The notes beneath the pieces were generated by a model. That model was not told the DNA's origin and made no database searches. It worked only from the letters and a program-made list of their open reading frames with translations. A stretch of DNA of 64,000 nt from an uncultured Clostridia bacterium (GTDB taxonomy: Bacteria > Bacillota > Clostridia > TANB77 > CAG-508), in assembly GCA_944388045.1 (NCBI GenBank), contig CALXHG010000006.1:1-64000 (forward strand), in the 5' to 3' direction. The translations under genes and the position numbers were made by a program. Position 1 is the first letter of the stretch. Each line of letters begins with the position of its first letter. This document shows, in pieces, positions 18,508 through 26,645 of this stretch.

Positions 18508-19320
18508 TTATACTAACTCTTTTCTTTTATCTTTTCCAGTAATATTTATTCCTTTACACATTTCATATAATCTTGAAATTATTGAATCTGCTATCTCATA
18601 ATTTTTATTACAAGCTAACCTTTCTCTCAATTTTTCCCTGTTATAATTTGTTGTTATTATTACTGGTAAGTTATTTTCATATCTATTATTTATAATTGTA
18701 AATAACTTTTCTAAAGTCCACTCACTAGGTCTTTCTTTTCCTAAATCATCTATTATCAGTAAACCAATTCTTGAATATTTATTTATAATTTTACTTTCAT
18801 ATTCGCCATCAATACTGTATGAGTCTTTTACTTCAGTTAATAAATTAATTAATGTTCCGAAAATTACTGGTTGTCCATTTTTTATTAGTTCATTTGCTAT
18901 ACTTGCTGCTAAATGTGTTTTTCCTGTTCCTATATTTCCTGTAATAAATAAACTATTTGATTTCTTACCTGCTAATAAATCAGCTACATATTTCTTTGCT
19001 TTAAAATATGCTGTTTTATTTTCATTACATACTTTATAATTTTCGAAATTATAATTTCTTAATCTAGAACTCATACCACTAAGTGTATATAGTCTTTCCA
19101 TATTCTTTTTTCTTTCAATTTCTAATTTAGTTAATAATTTTATTCTCTCAAACTCATCTTGTTCTTTCCAATACTCTTTTGCTTGTTTACAATTGCATCT
19201 TTCTGGTATTCTTTTTATACAAATTTCTTTACCTCCTACTACCCAAGTGTTAACTTCTTGTCTTAGTCCTTTTCCACAAAACTCACATTTTAATTCTTTT
19301 ATTATTTTTGTTTTGACCAT
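18508..19320 (-). CDS. DnaC/IstB-like ATPase, helicase loader
   Basis: This AAA+ protein of about 270 residues starts with a cysteine cluster (CEFCGKGL, then ERCNCKQA) that could bind zinc. It then has Walker A FITGNIGTGKTHLA and Walker B GLLIIDDLGKERPSEW. The family loads replicative helicase or assists transposition. The ATG at 19320 is chosen because AGGAGG lies 9 bp upstream; the longer frame from 19404 overlaps the upstream gene. With the replisome-organizer-like gene before it, it forms the replication module of the element. Confidence 0.85.
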   Translation of the reverse strand: MVKTKIIKELKCEFCGKGLRQEVNTWVVGGKEICIKRIPERCNCKQAKEYWKEQDEFERIKLLTKLEIERKKNMERLYTLSGMSSRLRNYNFENYKVCNENKTAYFKAKKYVADLLAGKKSNSLFITGNIGTGKTHLAASIANELIKNGQPVIFGTLINLLTEVKDSYSIDGEYESKIINKYSRIGLLIIDDLGKERPSEWTLEKLFTIINNRYENNLPVIITTNYNREKLRERLACNKNYEIADSIISRLYEMCKGINITGKDKRKELV

Positions 19321-19375
19321 ACTTTTATTCCTCCTTGTTTTTTTATTTCTTTTTTCATGAATTACTTTTGCTTTT

Positions 19376-19876
19376 TTAGTCTTTAAATCCACTTTCATTC
19401 TCAAATTGTGTCCCTTCTTCTATTCTATTTTTTATCTTTTCTTCTCTAATCTTTTCTTCTGTGTTACCTAACATTTGTGTAACGTTATTTTTCTTTTGTC
19501 TTTCTCTATATTCTCGTTGTCTTCTTCTGTTATCTTCTTGGATTTTTTCAAGTTTATCAGTACTTTGATATACATCCCAATTTTTTATATAGATTGTATC
19601 TTCTTTTACAATTATCATGCCAAGATTGCATAACTGTTGTATAATCGTTGTAAGTTTATTCACTGTCTTGTTCATAACTCTTGCTAGATCATCTATTGTC
19701 ATTGGAATATTTTCTCCAAGTAATATAGCTCCATGTTGATTACTTTTTGCAGCTAATGTTAGCAATTGAAACCATACTCTACAATAGGTGTCCCCATCCC
19801 TATTTTTTAATAGCTTTTTTATTTTTTCATTATCAAATATATCTGTATAAATTTTAAGCCATTGTACTTGGATCAT
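19376..19876 (-). CDS. Phage replisome organizer-like replication protein
   Basis: The 166-residue protein begins VQWLKIYTDIFDNEKIKKLL, the typical start of phage replisome organizer N-terminal domains. A winged-helix-like segment follows (IDDLARVMNKTVNKLTTIIQQL), then IKNWDVYQS and a highly charged QREYRERQKKN stretch. It would bind the element's replication origin and recruit the DnaC-like loader encoded next. An AGGAGGG ribosome binding site precedes the start. It is downstream of the excisionase-like gene in the same operon. Confidence 0.82.
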   Translation of the reverse strand: MIQVQWLKIYTDIFDNEKIKKLLKNRDGDTYCRVWFQLLTLAAKSNQHGAILLGENIPMTIDDLARVMNKTVNKLTTIIQQLCNLGMIIVKEDTIYIKNWDVYQSTDKLEKIQEDNRRRQREYRERQKKNNVTQMLGNTEEKIREEKIKNRIEEGTQFENESGFKD

Positions 19877-19895
19877 ATATTAGCCCTCCTTTCTT

Positions 19896-20093
19896 TTATC
19901 GTACTGACGCTTGTTCCTTTTCACTTAAGTACTCTTCCAATGCTTTTACTCTAAATAAGAATTTTCCACCAACTTTAGAGCATGATATTTGTTTTCTTTT
20001 TACTAGTTGATTAATTAACCAGTATGAAATTCCTAAATATTCTGCTGCCTCACTCATTGTTAGAGTAGTTCTTTGAATTTCTGGTATCCCCAT
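19896..20093 (-). CDS. Excisionase-like helix-turn-helix protein
   Basis: The 65-residue protein has the MerR-like helix-turn-helix of excisionases: LTMSEAAEYLGISYWLINQLVKRKQI, shown here in two parts (LTMSEAAEYLGIS and YWLINQLVKRKQI), then KVGGKFLFRVKALEEYL. Such proteins bend DNA at attachment sites and steer the integrase toward excision. They may also repress their own operon. It is the first gene of the replication module, with AAAGGAGGTG upstream. The promoter region beside it holds several near-identical palindromes. Confidence 0.8.
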   Translation of the reverse strand: MGIPEIQRTTLTMSEAAEYLGISYWLINQLVKRKQISCSKVGGKFLFRVKALEEYLSEKEQASVR

Positions 20094-20156
20094 AATCTCA
20101 CCTCCTTTTGGAATTTTCTTGACATATTATCTTTTGTGCGGTAAGCTATTGTTATA

Positions 20157-20317
20157 AGTAATCAATTACTGGCTTAGTACTGTAATTTTACTGAAAAGTC
20201 AAGTCCCAACTGGCTTGCATTTTTGTAATTGATTTTATATAGTAATCGCTTACTCTGGTAAAAGTATATCAGTAATCGATTGTATTTGTCAAAGGATTAC
20301 TGTAATTTTTTTATAAA
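20157..20317. promoter_or_regulatory. Divergent promoter region with AGTAAT palindromes
   Basis: The gap between the divergent excisionase-like gene and the gene at 20336 holds a minus-strand promoter (TTGACT at 20197-20202, TACTAA at 20174-20179, 17 bp spacer). It also holds a family of related palindromes: AGTAATCAATTACT (20157-20170), AGTAATCGCTTACT (20241-20254), AGTAATCGATTGTA (20271-20284) and ATTACTGTAAT (20295-20305). The first overlaps the likely transcription start of the excisionase operon and the last lies next to a plus-strand TTGTCA/TATAAA promoter (20286-20317). These look like repressor operators; iterons of a replication origin are an alternative. Confidence 0.6.
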
Positions 20318-20335
20318 TTTTTAGGAGGGATTCGT

Positions 20336-21214
20336 ATGAATCTGAATTTTAGTGCATTTGAAGGAAAAAATATTTTTAAATTTGCTAAATATGATATTAA
20401 AGAAATAGACAAAAAGAAATATATATTTCCTGATAGTATAAATAAAGAACAATCTAGTGGTGCTCCATTAATTGATATAGAAAAAGACTTTGAAGAATCT
20501 ATTTTAATAGATCTATTAAATATTGGTAAATTAGCTTTTTATAATGAAACTGATTTAGAAAAAAGTGTTTTAGACTTTGTAAATAAATATTCTACATTAG
20601 GATTAATAAACGATTTACCTTTGAATAAATACTTTTTCTTAGATGATAAAATCGTTTTAAAAGATTATAACTATATTGGAAATTCTGATTTAACAACAGT
20701 AGTAGATAGAAAAAAATATTTTAAATTGTTCTTTCCTACTTGTGATGATAATCAAATTAAGGAATTAATTAATGAAGTAACTAAATTAACTGAAACTCCT
20801 GCAATGGAAAAGTACATATTATCTGATGTAAATAAATTATTAGCAGGATCAAATTTATATTGTGAACCTCTAGATATGTTTATTCAATATGCTAAATACT
20901 TATATAGTTTATTAAATAATATTTCTAATGAAGATAATTACAATATAGATGAATTATTAAAACAATTTGAAATTAACAATATTAAAATGAGTTTATCTAG
21001 AAAAGAAACTTTATCTGTTGAATTTCAAATTACTTGTTTAAAGCAATATATAGATTATTACTTTGCTAAAACAGTAGCTAAAGATATTAATTTATTAAAG
21101 ATATGTAAGTTCTGTAACAAGGCTTTTCTTGCTGTCAATCCCAAATCTGAATATGATACTCCTCAATGCAAGAATAAAGCTAATGTTTATAAAAATAGGG
21201 CAAAAAATAAATAG
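20336..21214 (+). CDS. Hypothetical protein with C-terminal zinc-binding motif
   Basis: This 292-residue protein ends with a CKFCNKAFLAVNPKSEYDTP block followed by QCKNKANVYKNR. That pattern of CxxC plus a distant Cys resembles the C-terminal zinc finger of CGNR or DUF6076-like proteins. The remainder is helical without a recognised catalytic motif. AGGAGG lies 7 bp ahead of the start. It is divergent from the excisionase operon across repeated palindromes, so a regulatory DNA-binding role for the element is plausible. The family is only tentatively named. Confidence 0.65.
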   Translation: MNLNFSAFEGKNIFKFAKYDIKEIDKKKYIFPDSINKEQSSGAPLIDIEKDFEESILIDLLNIGKLAFYNETDLEKSVLDFVNKYSTLGLINDLPLNKYFFLDDKIVLKDYNYIGNSDLTTVVDRKKYFKLFFPTCDDNQIKELINEVTKLTETPAMEKYILSDVNKLLAGSNLYCEPLDMFIQYAKYLYSLLNNISNEDNYNIDELLKQFEINNIKMSLSRKETLSVEFQITCLKQYIDYYFAKTVAKDINLLKICKFCNKAFLAVNPKSEYDTPQCKNKANVYKNRAKNK

Positions 21215-21239
21215 TAGCAGTTAAAAGCTACTATTTATT
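21206..21239. terminator. Bidirectional terminator between convergent genes
   Basis: AATAAATAGTAGC (21206-21218) pairs perfectly over 13 bp with GCTACTATTTATT (21227-21239). It spans the stop codon region of the upstream plus-strand gene and lies immediately beside the stop of the minus-strand NTPase gene. Confidence 0.85.
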
Positions 21240-24200
21240 TTTATACTTTTTGTTTCTTGCTTTTGTTATTTCACTTCTATCAGAAGCATTTGGAATAATA
21301 TGCCAAACTATATTATACATTTCTTCTGGCTCAATAATCCAAATATATTTTTCTTCACAGATTAAATTTCTAAGCTTATAACTTTCAGATTTTTCACATT
21401 TTAAATCATTTTTGACATATTCTAAAACATCATTTTTTGTTAATGTATCAAATAAATATTTTATAAAATCTATTGAATATGAAAATTTATAAAATGGTCT
21501 TAATCTTTCAGTTTTTATTTTATCATATTCTTTACTATTTATTATTTCTTTTAAAAACTCATTATTTTCTTTCATTATTTCATATGTTTCTATACTATTA
21601 TTATATACATCAATATAATATTTCAATTCTACCTTGTCAAGCTCCATAATTAAATTGCTATCTTTAATAGTTTTTCCAATGATATACTCCTTTAATTTTT
21701 CTTCCGTTAATAATTCTTGTAAAATATTATTGTTTAGTTTAAACTCTTTATTATTTGACATTAATAATGTTATATTTTTAATAGTTTGGTCAGTTGGTAT
21801 ATCTACATTATTTATTAATTCTATGTATTTTTGTAAATATAAATTATAATTTCTAGTAACAATACTATATAATTGTATATCTATTTCTTTTATTATGTAT
21901 CCTATTTTCATAGAAAAATTTATTGCATTGTCATAGTCAGTAAGCATTAATGGATCTCTTAAGATTCTGTACATATCGCTTTTATTCTCATCTGTTAAAT
22001 TCAAAATAATTTCCTGATTAATTATCAATTTATCAAAAAATATTCTTATTAAATTTACATCTTTTATGCTATTTGAAATATTTTTATCTAATATTTTTAT
22101 AATTTCTATAAAATCATTATCTCTATATTTTATGTTATTTATTTTGTTTACTATGTATTCAATTTCATTTTCTTTTACTCTGCTAAAATCACTTAATTGT
22201 TTTAGTGAAAATATATCCGTTAATAAATTTATTTCATCTTCACTTATAATTGGATATGGTACGAAAAATAAAGTTTTATATTTATCATACATTCCATTTT
22301 TTATTATTTCTTTTCTTAGTAAAATCACATTCTCTTCTAGAATATCTTTTATTTTCTTTATTAATTCTAAATTTTCATTAACATTATTATTTAAGTCTAT
22401 TTCATCACATCGATTTTGCAATATTAAATTTATCCATAAAGTTTCATTAAAGTTATTGTCTTTTAATAATTTTAATATATTATCAGATATTTTTTCTTTT
22501 ATTAACATTAAGTTTATATTTTTTAAATAATCAATTGATATATCACTTACATTTAATCCATTTAAATATTCTACAATTTCTTTTTCATCTATTTTTTCTC
22601 TGTTTTTAATAAATGCTTTGGTTATATTATCAAATAATAAATTATTTACTTTATTATTTTTCATAAGAAATACTATTAAAACACTAGGCATTGTTTCTAA
22701 TTTTAAATTCTTATCTATTCTTGTATAAATTTCTACAGCTCTGTTAAAATTTTCATAAGATAATTTTTCTTGATTTATTGTTTTTGTAATATATTCCACA
22801 TTTTTCGAATTTACTAAATTTTCATTTATCAATTGTAATTTGATCTTTGTATCATTTATTTCTAATAACTCTTCTTCAGAAATTATAGGGATATCTTTAT
22901 CTACAAATATTGGTTTAAAACATAATATATACTTAGGAAATGTTACTTCTATTATTTTTTTTCGTGCTGCTATTATTTCTTCAGTAGTTAACTTTTTTAA
23001 ATCTTCTTTTATATATTCTGCATATTCTCTTAATAATTTTTCTGAATTCACATTATAATTGTTAATTTTACTAATAATTCTACCTGATTCATCAACATTT
23101 TCCATTTTCCATTTAACATCTTCCTCTAATGTTGATAAGACATTATTATAAAAACTCTTTAATGCTACTTTATACAAAATTTCACTTTCAAACATATTTC
23201 TATTAAATGATACTTTTTCATTTTTTCTTCTTTCAAAAGCTTTATAAATAATTTTTTCATTAGTTTCTAATGCTTTCTTTATTTTATTATCATCTATAGT
23301 CTTGATTTTATCTGGATATAAAATTATATTTTCAACATAAACTTCATTACTAGTTTTTATTTTTTGTCCTCTTGGATAATTATAAAAATATAATCGAAAA
23401 TCTTCATCTATTAATTCTGATATTATCATTTCTGCTATTTCGTTAGAAAAAGTTTCATTATTGCTATTAATTAACTCTTTAATTTTTTCTTTTCTTTTAT
23501 TTCTGTCAATATTGCTTTCTAGTTTTATTTTATATGACTTTTCTAAAAGATTATTAAATTCTTTTTCTTTCTCAATAAATATTTTCATTTCTAAGGGATA
23601 TTTGTTTTCTAAATATGCAACTATCGCACATTTACTATATTCTATTGTGTCTATTTTTTCATCACTCTTAAATTTTAAATTTTCATATATTTCAAAACTT
23701 CTATTAAGCCTTTCTTTAATATCTCTTATTGTTAAATTCTCTCCCTTTATAATATATGAAAATTGTTCTGGAAGTCTATCTTTTATTTCTTTTTGATACA
23801 CTACTTCTCCATTTTGCTGTTTTTGTTTTAATAATTCCAAAACTATTTTTTCATAATCACTATAATGAATTGTGTTCAAATTTACTTTAAAGTAAAAGGC
23901 TTTTTTATACAAATCACTTTTATATTCATTATTAGTTTTTTTCTCTAATTCTTCTAATGATGCTTCAGATTTTACTTCAATAATAAACACAATCTTATCT
24001 CTTATTTCTTCTTTCAATACACTGTTAAATTTATATATTTCTTTAACAAAATCCTGTATCTCTTGCTTACTATTTGCCCTATCTAAATCGTCTATAATAA
24101 TAATTTTCTTTTCATTTTCCTTTAAATCTTCTGTTATTTTTTTTGCAATTTCTATATAAATATCATCTAAATCATTCTCACTTGGTTCCCTTCTTCCTTG

Positions 24201-24860
24201 AGAATTCCATAAAGAAAATATTACAGACTTGTCAATCAGTATTTTTATTGTCCTCCATATTGCTAATCCCAAAAATATAATTCTAGTATTAATTAAAATA
24301 CTATAAATTACTTTTATTAAATTCTTTAAAAAAGTTTGATTTGACAAATCTACAAATGAATGTAAATTTAAATAAATTGAATTTTCGTAAATATTACCTG
24401 GCATGTCTTTTAATATAATATATATTAATAAAAATATTGCTGGTAATAACATCTTTTTTAATATTTGCTTGTCTGATAATATTATTGATATCATTCCATA
24501 GCTCTTGCTTAATTTTTTACTAATATATTTGGCAAAAGTTTCATCTTTTCCCATACTTAACTGAAAAAGAAAATTTTTTGTTAATGCTTGAATATTATTA
24601 TTCTCTATTTTTTTATTATTTCCCCACATATTTACATTAACTGTATTATTATGTTTCTTTTTTATTAATTCAATTAAACTAGACTTGCCTGTTCCATAAT
24701 CTCCAATTACTCCAATTATATTTGCACCTTCATCTATTGCTTTATTTATCCTTTTAGCATAGCTATTAATTCCTAAAACATCTTCTGTTTCATCTTTGAT
24801 TGGTTTATTAATGAATATTATTGTATTTTCTTTTTCATTTTGCTCTTTTACAAGTTCCAT
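21231..24860 (-). CDS. YobI/KAP-like P-loop NTPase with membrane segments
   Basis: This 1209-residue protein has Walker A IGDYGTGKSS at about residues 52-61 and Walker B KIIIIDDLDRANSKQE at about 257-272. The arginine next to the Walker B aspartates is typical of KAP-type NTPases. Two hydrophobic stretches lie between these motifs, around residues 135-155 and 180-205, which anchor such proteins in the membrane. The long C-terminal part is helical. The layout fits YobI-like NTPases, which are carried by mobile elements and suspected to be anti-phage. A defence role is inferred from family and location. A terminator-like hairpin lies 28 bp upstream of the start. Confidence 0.75.
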   Translation of the reverse strand: MELVKEQNEKENTIIFINKPIKDETEDVLGINSYAKRINKAIDEGANIIGVIGDYGTGKSSLIELIKKKHNNTVNVNMWGNNKKIENNNIQALTKNFLFQLSMGKDETFAKYISKKLSKSYGMISIILSDKQILKKMLLPAIFLLIYIILKDMPGNIYENSIYLNLHSFVDLSNQTFLKNLIKVIYSILINTRIIFLGLAIWRTIKILIDKSVIFSLWNSQGRREPSENDLDDIYIEIAKKITEDLKENEKKIIIIDDLDRANSKQEIQDFVKEIYKFNSVLKEEIRDKIVFIIEVKSEASLEELEKKTNNEYKSDLYKKAFYFKVNLNTIHYSDYEKIVLELLKQKQQNGEVVYQKEIKDRLPEQFSYIIKGENLTIRDIKERLNRSFEIYENLKFKSDEKIDTIEYSKCAIVAYLENKYPLEMKIFIEKEKEFNNLLEKSYKIKLESNIDRNKRKEKIKELINSNNETFSNEIAEMIISELIDEDFRLYFYNYPRGQKIKTSNEVYVENIILYPDKIKTIDDNKIKKALETNEKIIYKAFERRKNEKVSFNRNMFESEILYKVALKSFYNNVLSTLEEDVKWKMENVDESGRIISKINNYNVNSEKLLREYAEYIKEDLKKLTTEEIIAARKKIIEVTFPKYILCFKPIFVDKDIPIISEEELLEINDTKIKLQLINENLVNSKNVEYITKTINQEKLSYENFNRAVEIYTRIDKNLKLETMPSVLIVFLMKNNKVNNLLFDNITKAFIKNREKIDEKEIVEYLNGLNVSDISIDYLKNINLMLIKEKISDNILKLLKDNNFNETLWINLILQNRCDEIDLNNNVNENLELIKKIKDILEENVILLRKEIIKNGMYDKYKTLFFVPYPIISEDEINLLTDIFSLKQLSDFSRVKENEIEYIVNKINNIKYRDNDFIEIIKILDKNISNSIKDVNLIRIFFDKLIINQEIILNLTDENKSDMYRILRDPLMLTDYDNAINFSMKIGYIIKEIDIQLYSIVTRNYNLYLQKYIELINNVDIPTDQTIKNITLLMSNNKEFKLNNNILQELLTEEKLKEYIIGKTIKDSNLIMELDKVELKYYIDVYNNSIETYEIMKENNEFLKEIINSKEYDKIKTERLRPFYKFSYSIDFIKYLFDTLTKNDVLEYVKNDLKCEKSESYKLRNLICEEKYIWIIEPEEMYNIVWHIIPNASDRSEITKARNKKYKNK

Positions 24861-24888
24861 ATTTATAGCTCCTTTTAATTATATAAAA

Positions 24889-24921
24889 AAAGAAAAGTAG
24901 CACTTAATCTACTTTTTCTTT
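24889..24921 (-). terminator. Terminator-like hairpin in the leader of the YobI-like gene
   Basis: AAAGAAAAGTAG (24889-24900) pairs with CTACTTTTTCTTT (24909-24921, one bulge). Read on the minus strand it is followed by a run of seven T, so it resembles an intrinsic terminator located just before the NTPase start codon. It could attenuate expression of that gene. Confidence 0.6.
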
Positions 24922-25203
24922 GGTTACCTTATAATTATATCTCATTTTGTATATTTTTTCCATATTTTTTATATAATATTTCATTTTTTTAATATTTTAC
25001 CATTTCTTATACATAATATTACATTTTATATAGTATTTTATTGTTCTATATATTTTCTTTTATGAATTTTTGTGTAATCTTTGTAACACTTGAAAAATAA
25101 AGAAAAACTACTAGAATTAACATTAAAATTGTAGTATAATCATGACAATTAAATATTAACAAACTTCCACCCATAGTTATGCTGAAAGGAGGTGAAAAAA
25201 GCA
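24922..25203. other. AT-rich gap upstream of the integrase
   Basis: No gene is visible here. It contains a -10-like TATAAT at about 25133-25138 and the AAAGGAGG ribosome binding site of the integrase (25185-25192). The rest is AT-rich sequence without clear repeats. Confidence 0.5.
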
Positions 25204-26394
25204 ATGGCTGGAAGTATTGAAAAAAGAGGTGAAAATACTTATAGGTTAGTCGTTTCAGGTGGTAAAAATCTTGATGGTACTAGATGTAAAAAAACAAAAA
25301 CTATACATGGTACAAGAAAAGATGCTGAAATAGCCTTAGCAGAATTCATTACAGAAGTAAATCGTGGATTAGTTCCAGAAGGGAAGTCAATTACCTTTGA
25401 AGAATTCTTTTATATTTGGGATGAAAAATATGCTTCAAAAGAATTAGCACCAAAAACTTATTCAAGATATATTGGAATATTAAAATCTCGAATTCTTCCA
25501 TATTTAGGTTCATTTCCTTTAGACAAAATCAAACCCACAGATTTAATGAACTTTTATGATATGCTAGAAAATGATACTCAGATAAAGAGAATAGCAAAAA
25601 ATAATGGTCAAAGAACTTTAAAACCATTATCTCCAAAAACAATTCTAGAGCACCATAGACTAATAAGTGCCATGTTACAAAATGCAGTATACTGGCAGTT
25701 GTTACCTTCTAATCCTGCTAGAAGAGTAAAACCACCAAAGACTAAGAAAACTAAAATGGAATTTTTCAATGATGATGAATGCAAGTTTCTTATACAATCT
25801 TTAATGGAGCTTACTGGAAATAATTTAAAGTATAAAGCAGCAATTCTTCTTGATATTTTCTCTGGCGTAAGACGTGGAGAACTTATTGGACTTGAATGGT
25901 CTGATGTAGATTTTAAAAATGAAACTATTAATATTAATAAATCTACTCAGTACTTACCTGAAAATGGAATTTTTGATAAAGATACTAAAACAGAATGTTC
26001 TAATAGAATTGTTCCAATACCAAATTATATTACAAAAACTCTTCTTGAATATAAAGAATGGTATGATGAACAAAAAGACATCTGGGGAGATAAATGGATT
26101 AACTCTAATAAGCTATTTATACAAGATGATGGGAAACCTATGCATCCAGATACAATTGGAAAATGGTTTAAGCCTTATATTGAAAAATTAGGACTACCTA
26201 TAATTAAATTTCACGGTATTAGACATACAAATGCTACTCTCATGATTGCTAATAATGTTGATATAGCAACAGTATCTGCAAGACTTGGACATGCAAGTAT
26301 TAATACAACTATAAAATACTATGTGCATCCACTAGAAAAAAATATGAGAAAAGCAGCGTATGTATTACAAGACCTATTAATAGGTGACAACTAA
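25204..26394 (+). CDS. int: Tn916-type tyrosine recombinase (integrase)
   Basis: The protein of about 396 residues has an N-terminal AP2-like arm-binding domain (SIEKRGENTYRLVVSGG), a SAM-like core-binding domain (ITFEEFFYIWDEKYASKEL), and a catalytic domain. The catalytic residues are visible in SGVRRGELIGLEW, HGIRHTNATLM and LGHASINTTIKYYVHP, giving Arg, His-x-x-Arg, His and the terminal Tyr. The ATG at 25204 is chosen because the GTG at 25192 is part of the ribosome binding site. It lies 180 bp from the right attachment repeat and should catalyse recombination at the tRNA-fMet 3' end. Confidence 0.95.
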   Translation: MAGSIEKRGENTYRLVVSGGKNLDGTRCKKTKTIHGTRKDAEIALAEFITEVNRGLVPEGKSITFEEFFYIWDEKYASKELAPKTYSRYIGILKSRILPYLGSFPLDKIKPTDLMNFYDMLENDTQIKRIAKNNGQRTLKPLSPKTILEHHRLISAMLQNAVYWQLLPSNPARRVKPPKTKKTKMEFFNDDECKFLIQSLMELTGNNLKYKAAILLDIFSGVRRGELIGLEWSDVDFKNETININKSTQYLPENGIFDKDTKTECSNRIVPIPNYITKTLLEYKEWYDEQKDIWGDKWINSNKLFIQDDGKPMHPDTIGKWFKPYIEKLGLPIIKFHGIRHTNATLMIANNVDIATVSARLGHASINTTIKYYVHPLEKNMRKAAYVLQDLLIGDN

Positions 26395-26483
26395 TAATCT
26401 TTTTTCAATAAAATTACAAAAATTGCTTTTTTTAAGTCTTATTGTGAAATTTTAGGCTATTTATAGCTATTTAAAGTAGCTTG

Positions 26484-26510
26484 TGTCCCCAAGCTGTCCC
26501 CAAAATAGCC
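26484..26510. promoter_or_regulatory. Right arm-type integrase site pair (TGTCCCC motif)
   Basis: Two TGTCCCCAA-type motifs occur in tandem just downstream of the integrase gene and about 70 bp inside the right attachment repeat. They match the pair near the left end (279-301). This fits integrase arm-binding sites. Confidence 0.5.
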
Positions 26511-26520
26511 TAAAATATAC

Positions 26521-26562
26521 TTTTATATAAAAAATAAAGAGTCCACAATCTCTTGCGACTCT
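26521..26562 (-). terminator. Element-borne terminator following the tRNA fragment
   Basis: AGAGTC (26538-26543) pairs with GACTCT (26557-26562). On the minus strand, downstream of the CCA end of the right tRNA fragment, it is followed by a T-rich tract. The element may supply this to terminate the reconstituted tRNA gene after integration. Confidence 0.5.
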
Positions 26563-26574
26563 AGGTTTTAATCT

Positions 26575-26618
26575 TGGTTGCGGGGGTAAGACTCGAACTT
26601 ACGACCTTCGGGTTATGA
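26575..26618 (-). repeat. Right attachment repeat, 3' half of tRNA-fMet
   Basis: This is an exact 44-bp copy of 115-158. On the minus strand it runs from the CAT anticodon to the CCA end. The sequence beyond 26618 does not encode the 5' half of a tRNA, so the target gene is not intact here. Confidence 0.85.
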
Positions 26619-26645
26619 GATATAATTTTGATTACTTTTTATTTT

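Larger units (their letters stand above)
115..26618. mobile_element. Integrative mobilizable element with defence cargo, about 26.5 kb
   Basis: The element is bounded by identical 44-bp repeats of the tRNA-fMet 3' half. It carries a tyrosine recombinase beside its right end, an excisionase-like protein, a replisome-organizer/DnaC-like pair, a TnpV-like protein and a relaxase. There is no visible type IV secretion machinery, so it should be mobilizable rather than self-conjugative. Cargo comprises a type I restriction-modification operon, two large P-loop NTPases and a toxin-antitoxin pair. Paired TGTCCCC motifs lie just inside both ends and fit arm-type integrase sites. The boundaries are seen directly; mobility is inferred from gene content. 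Confidence 0.85.
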
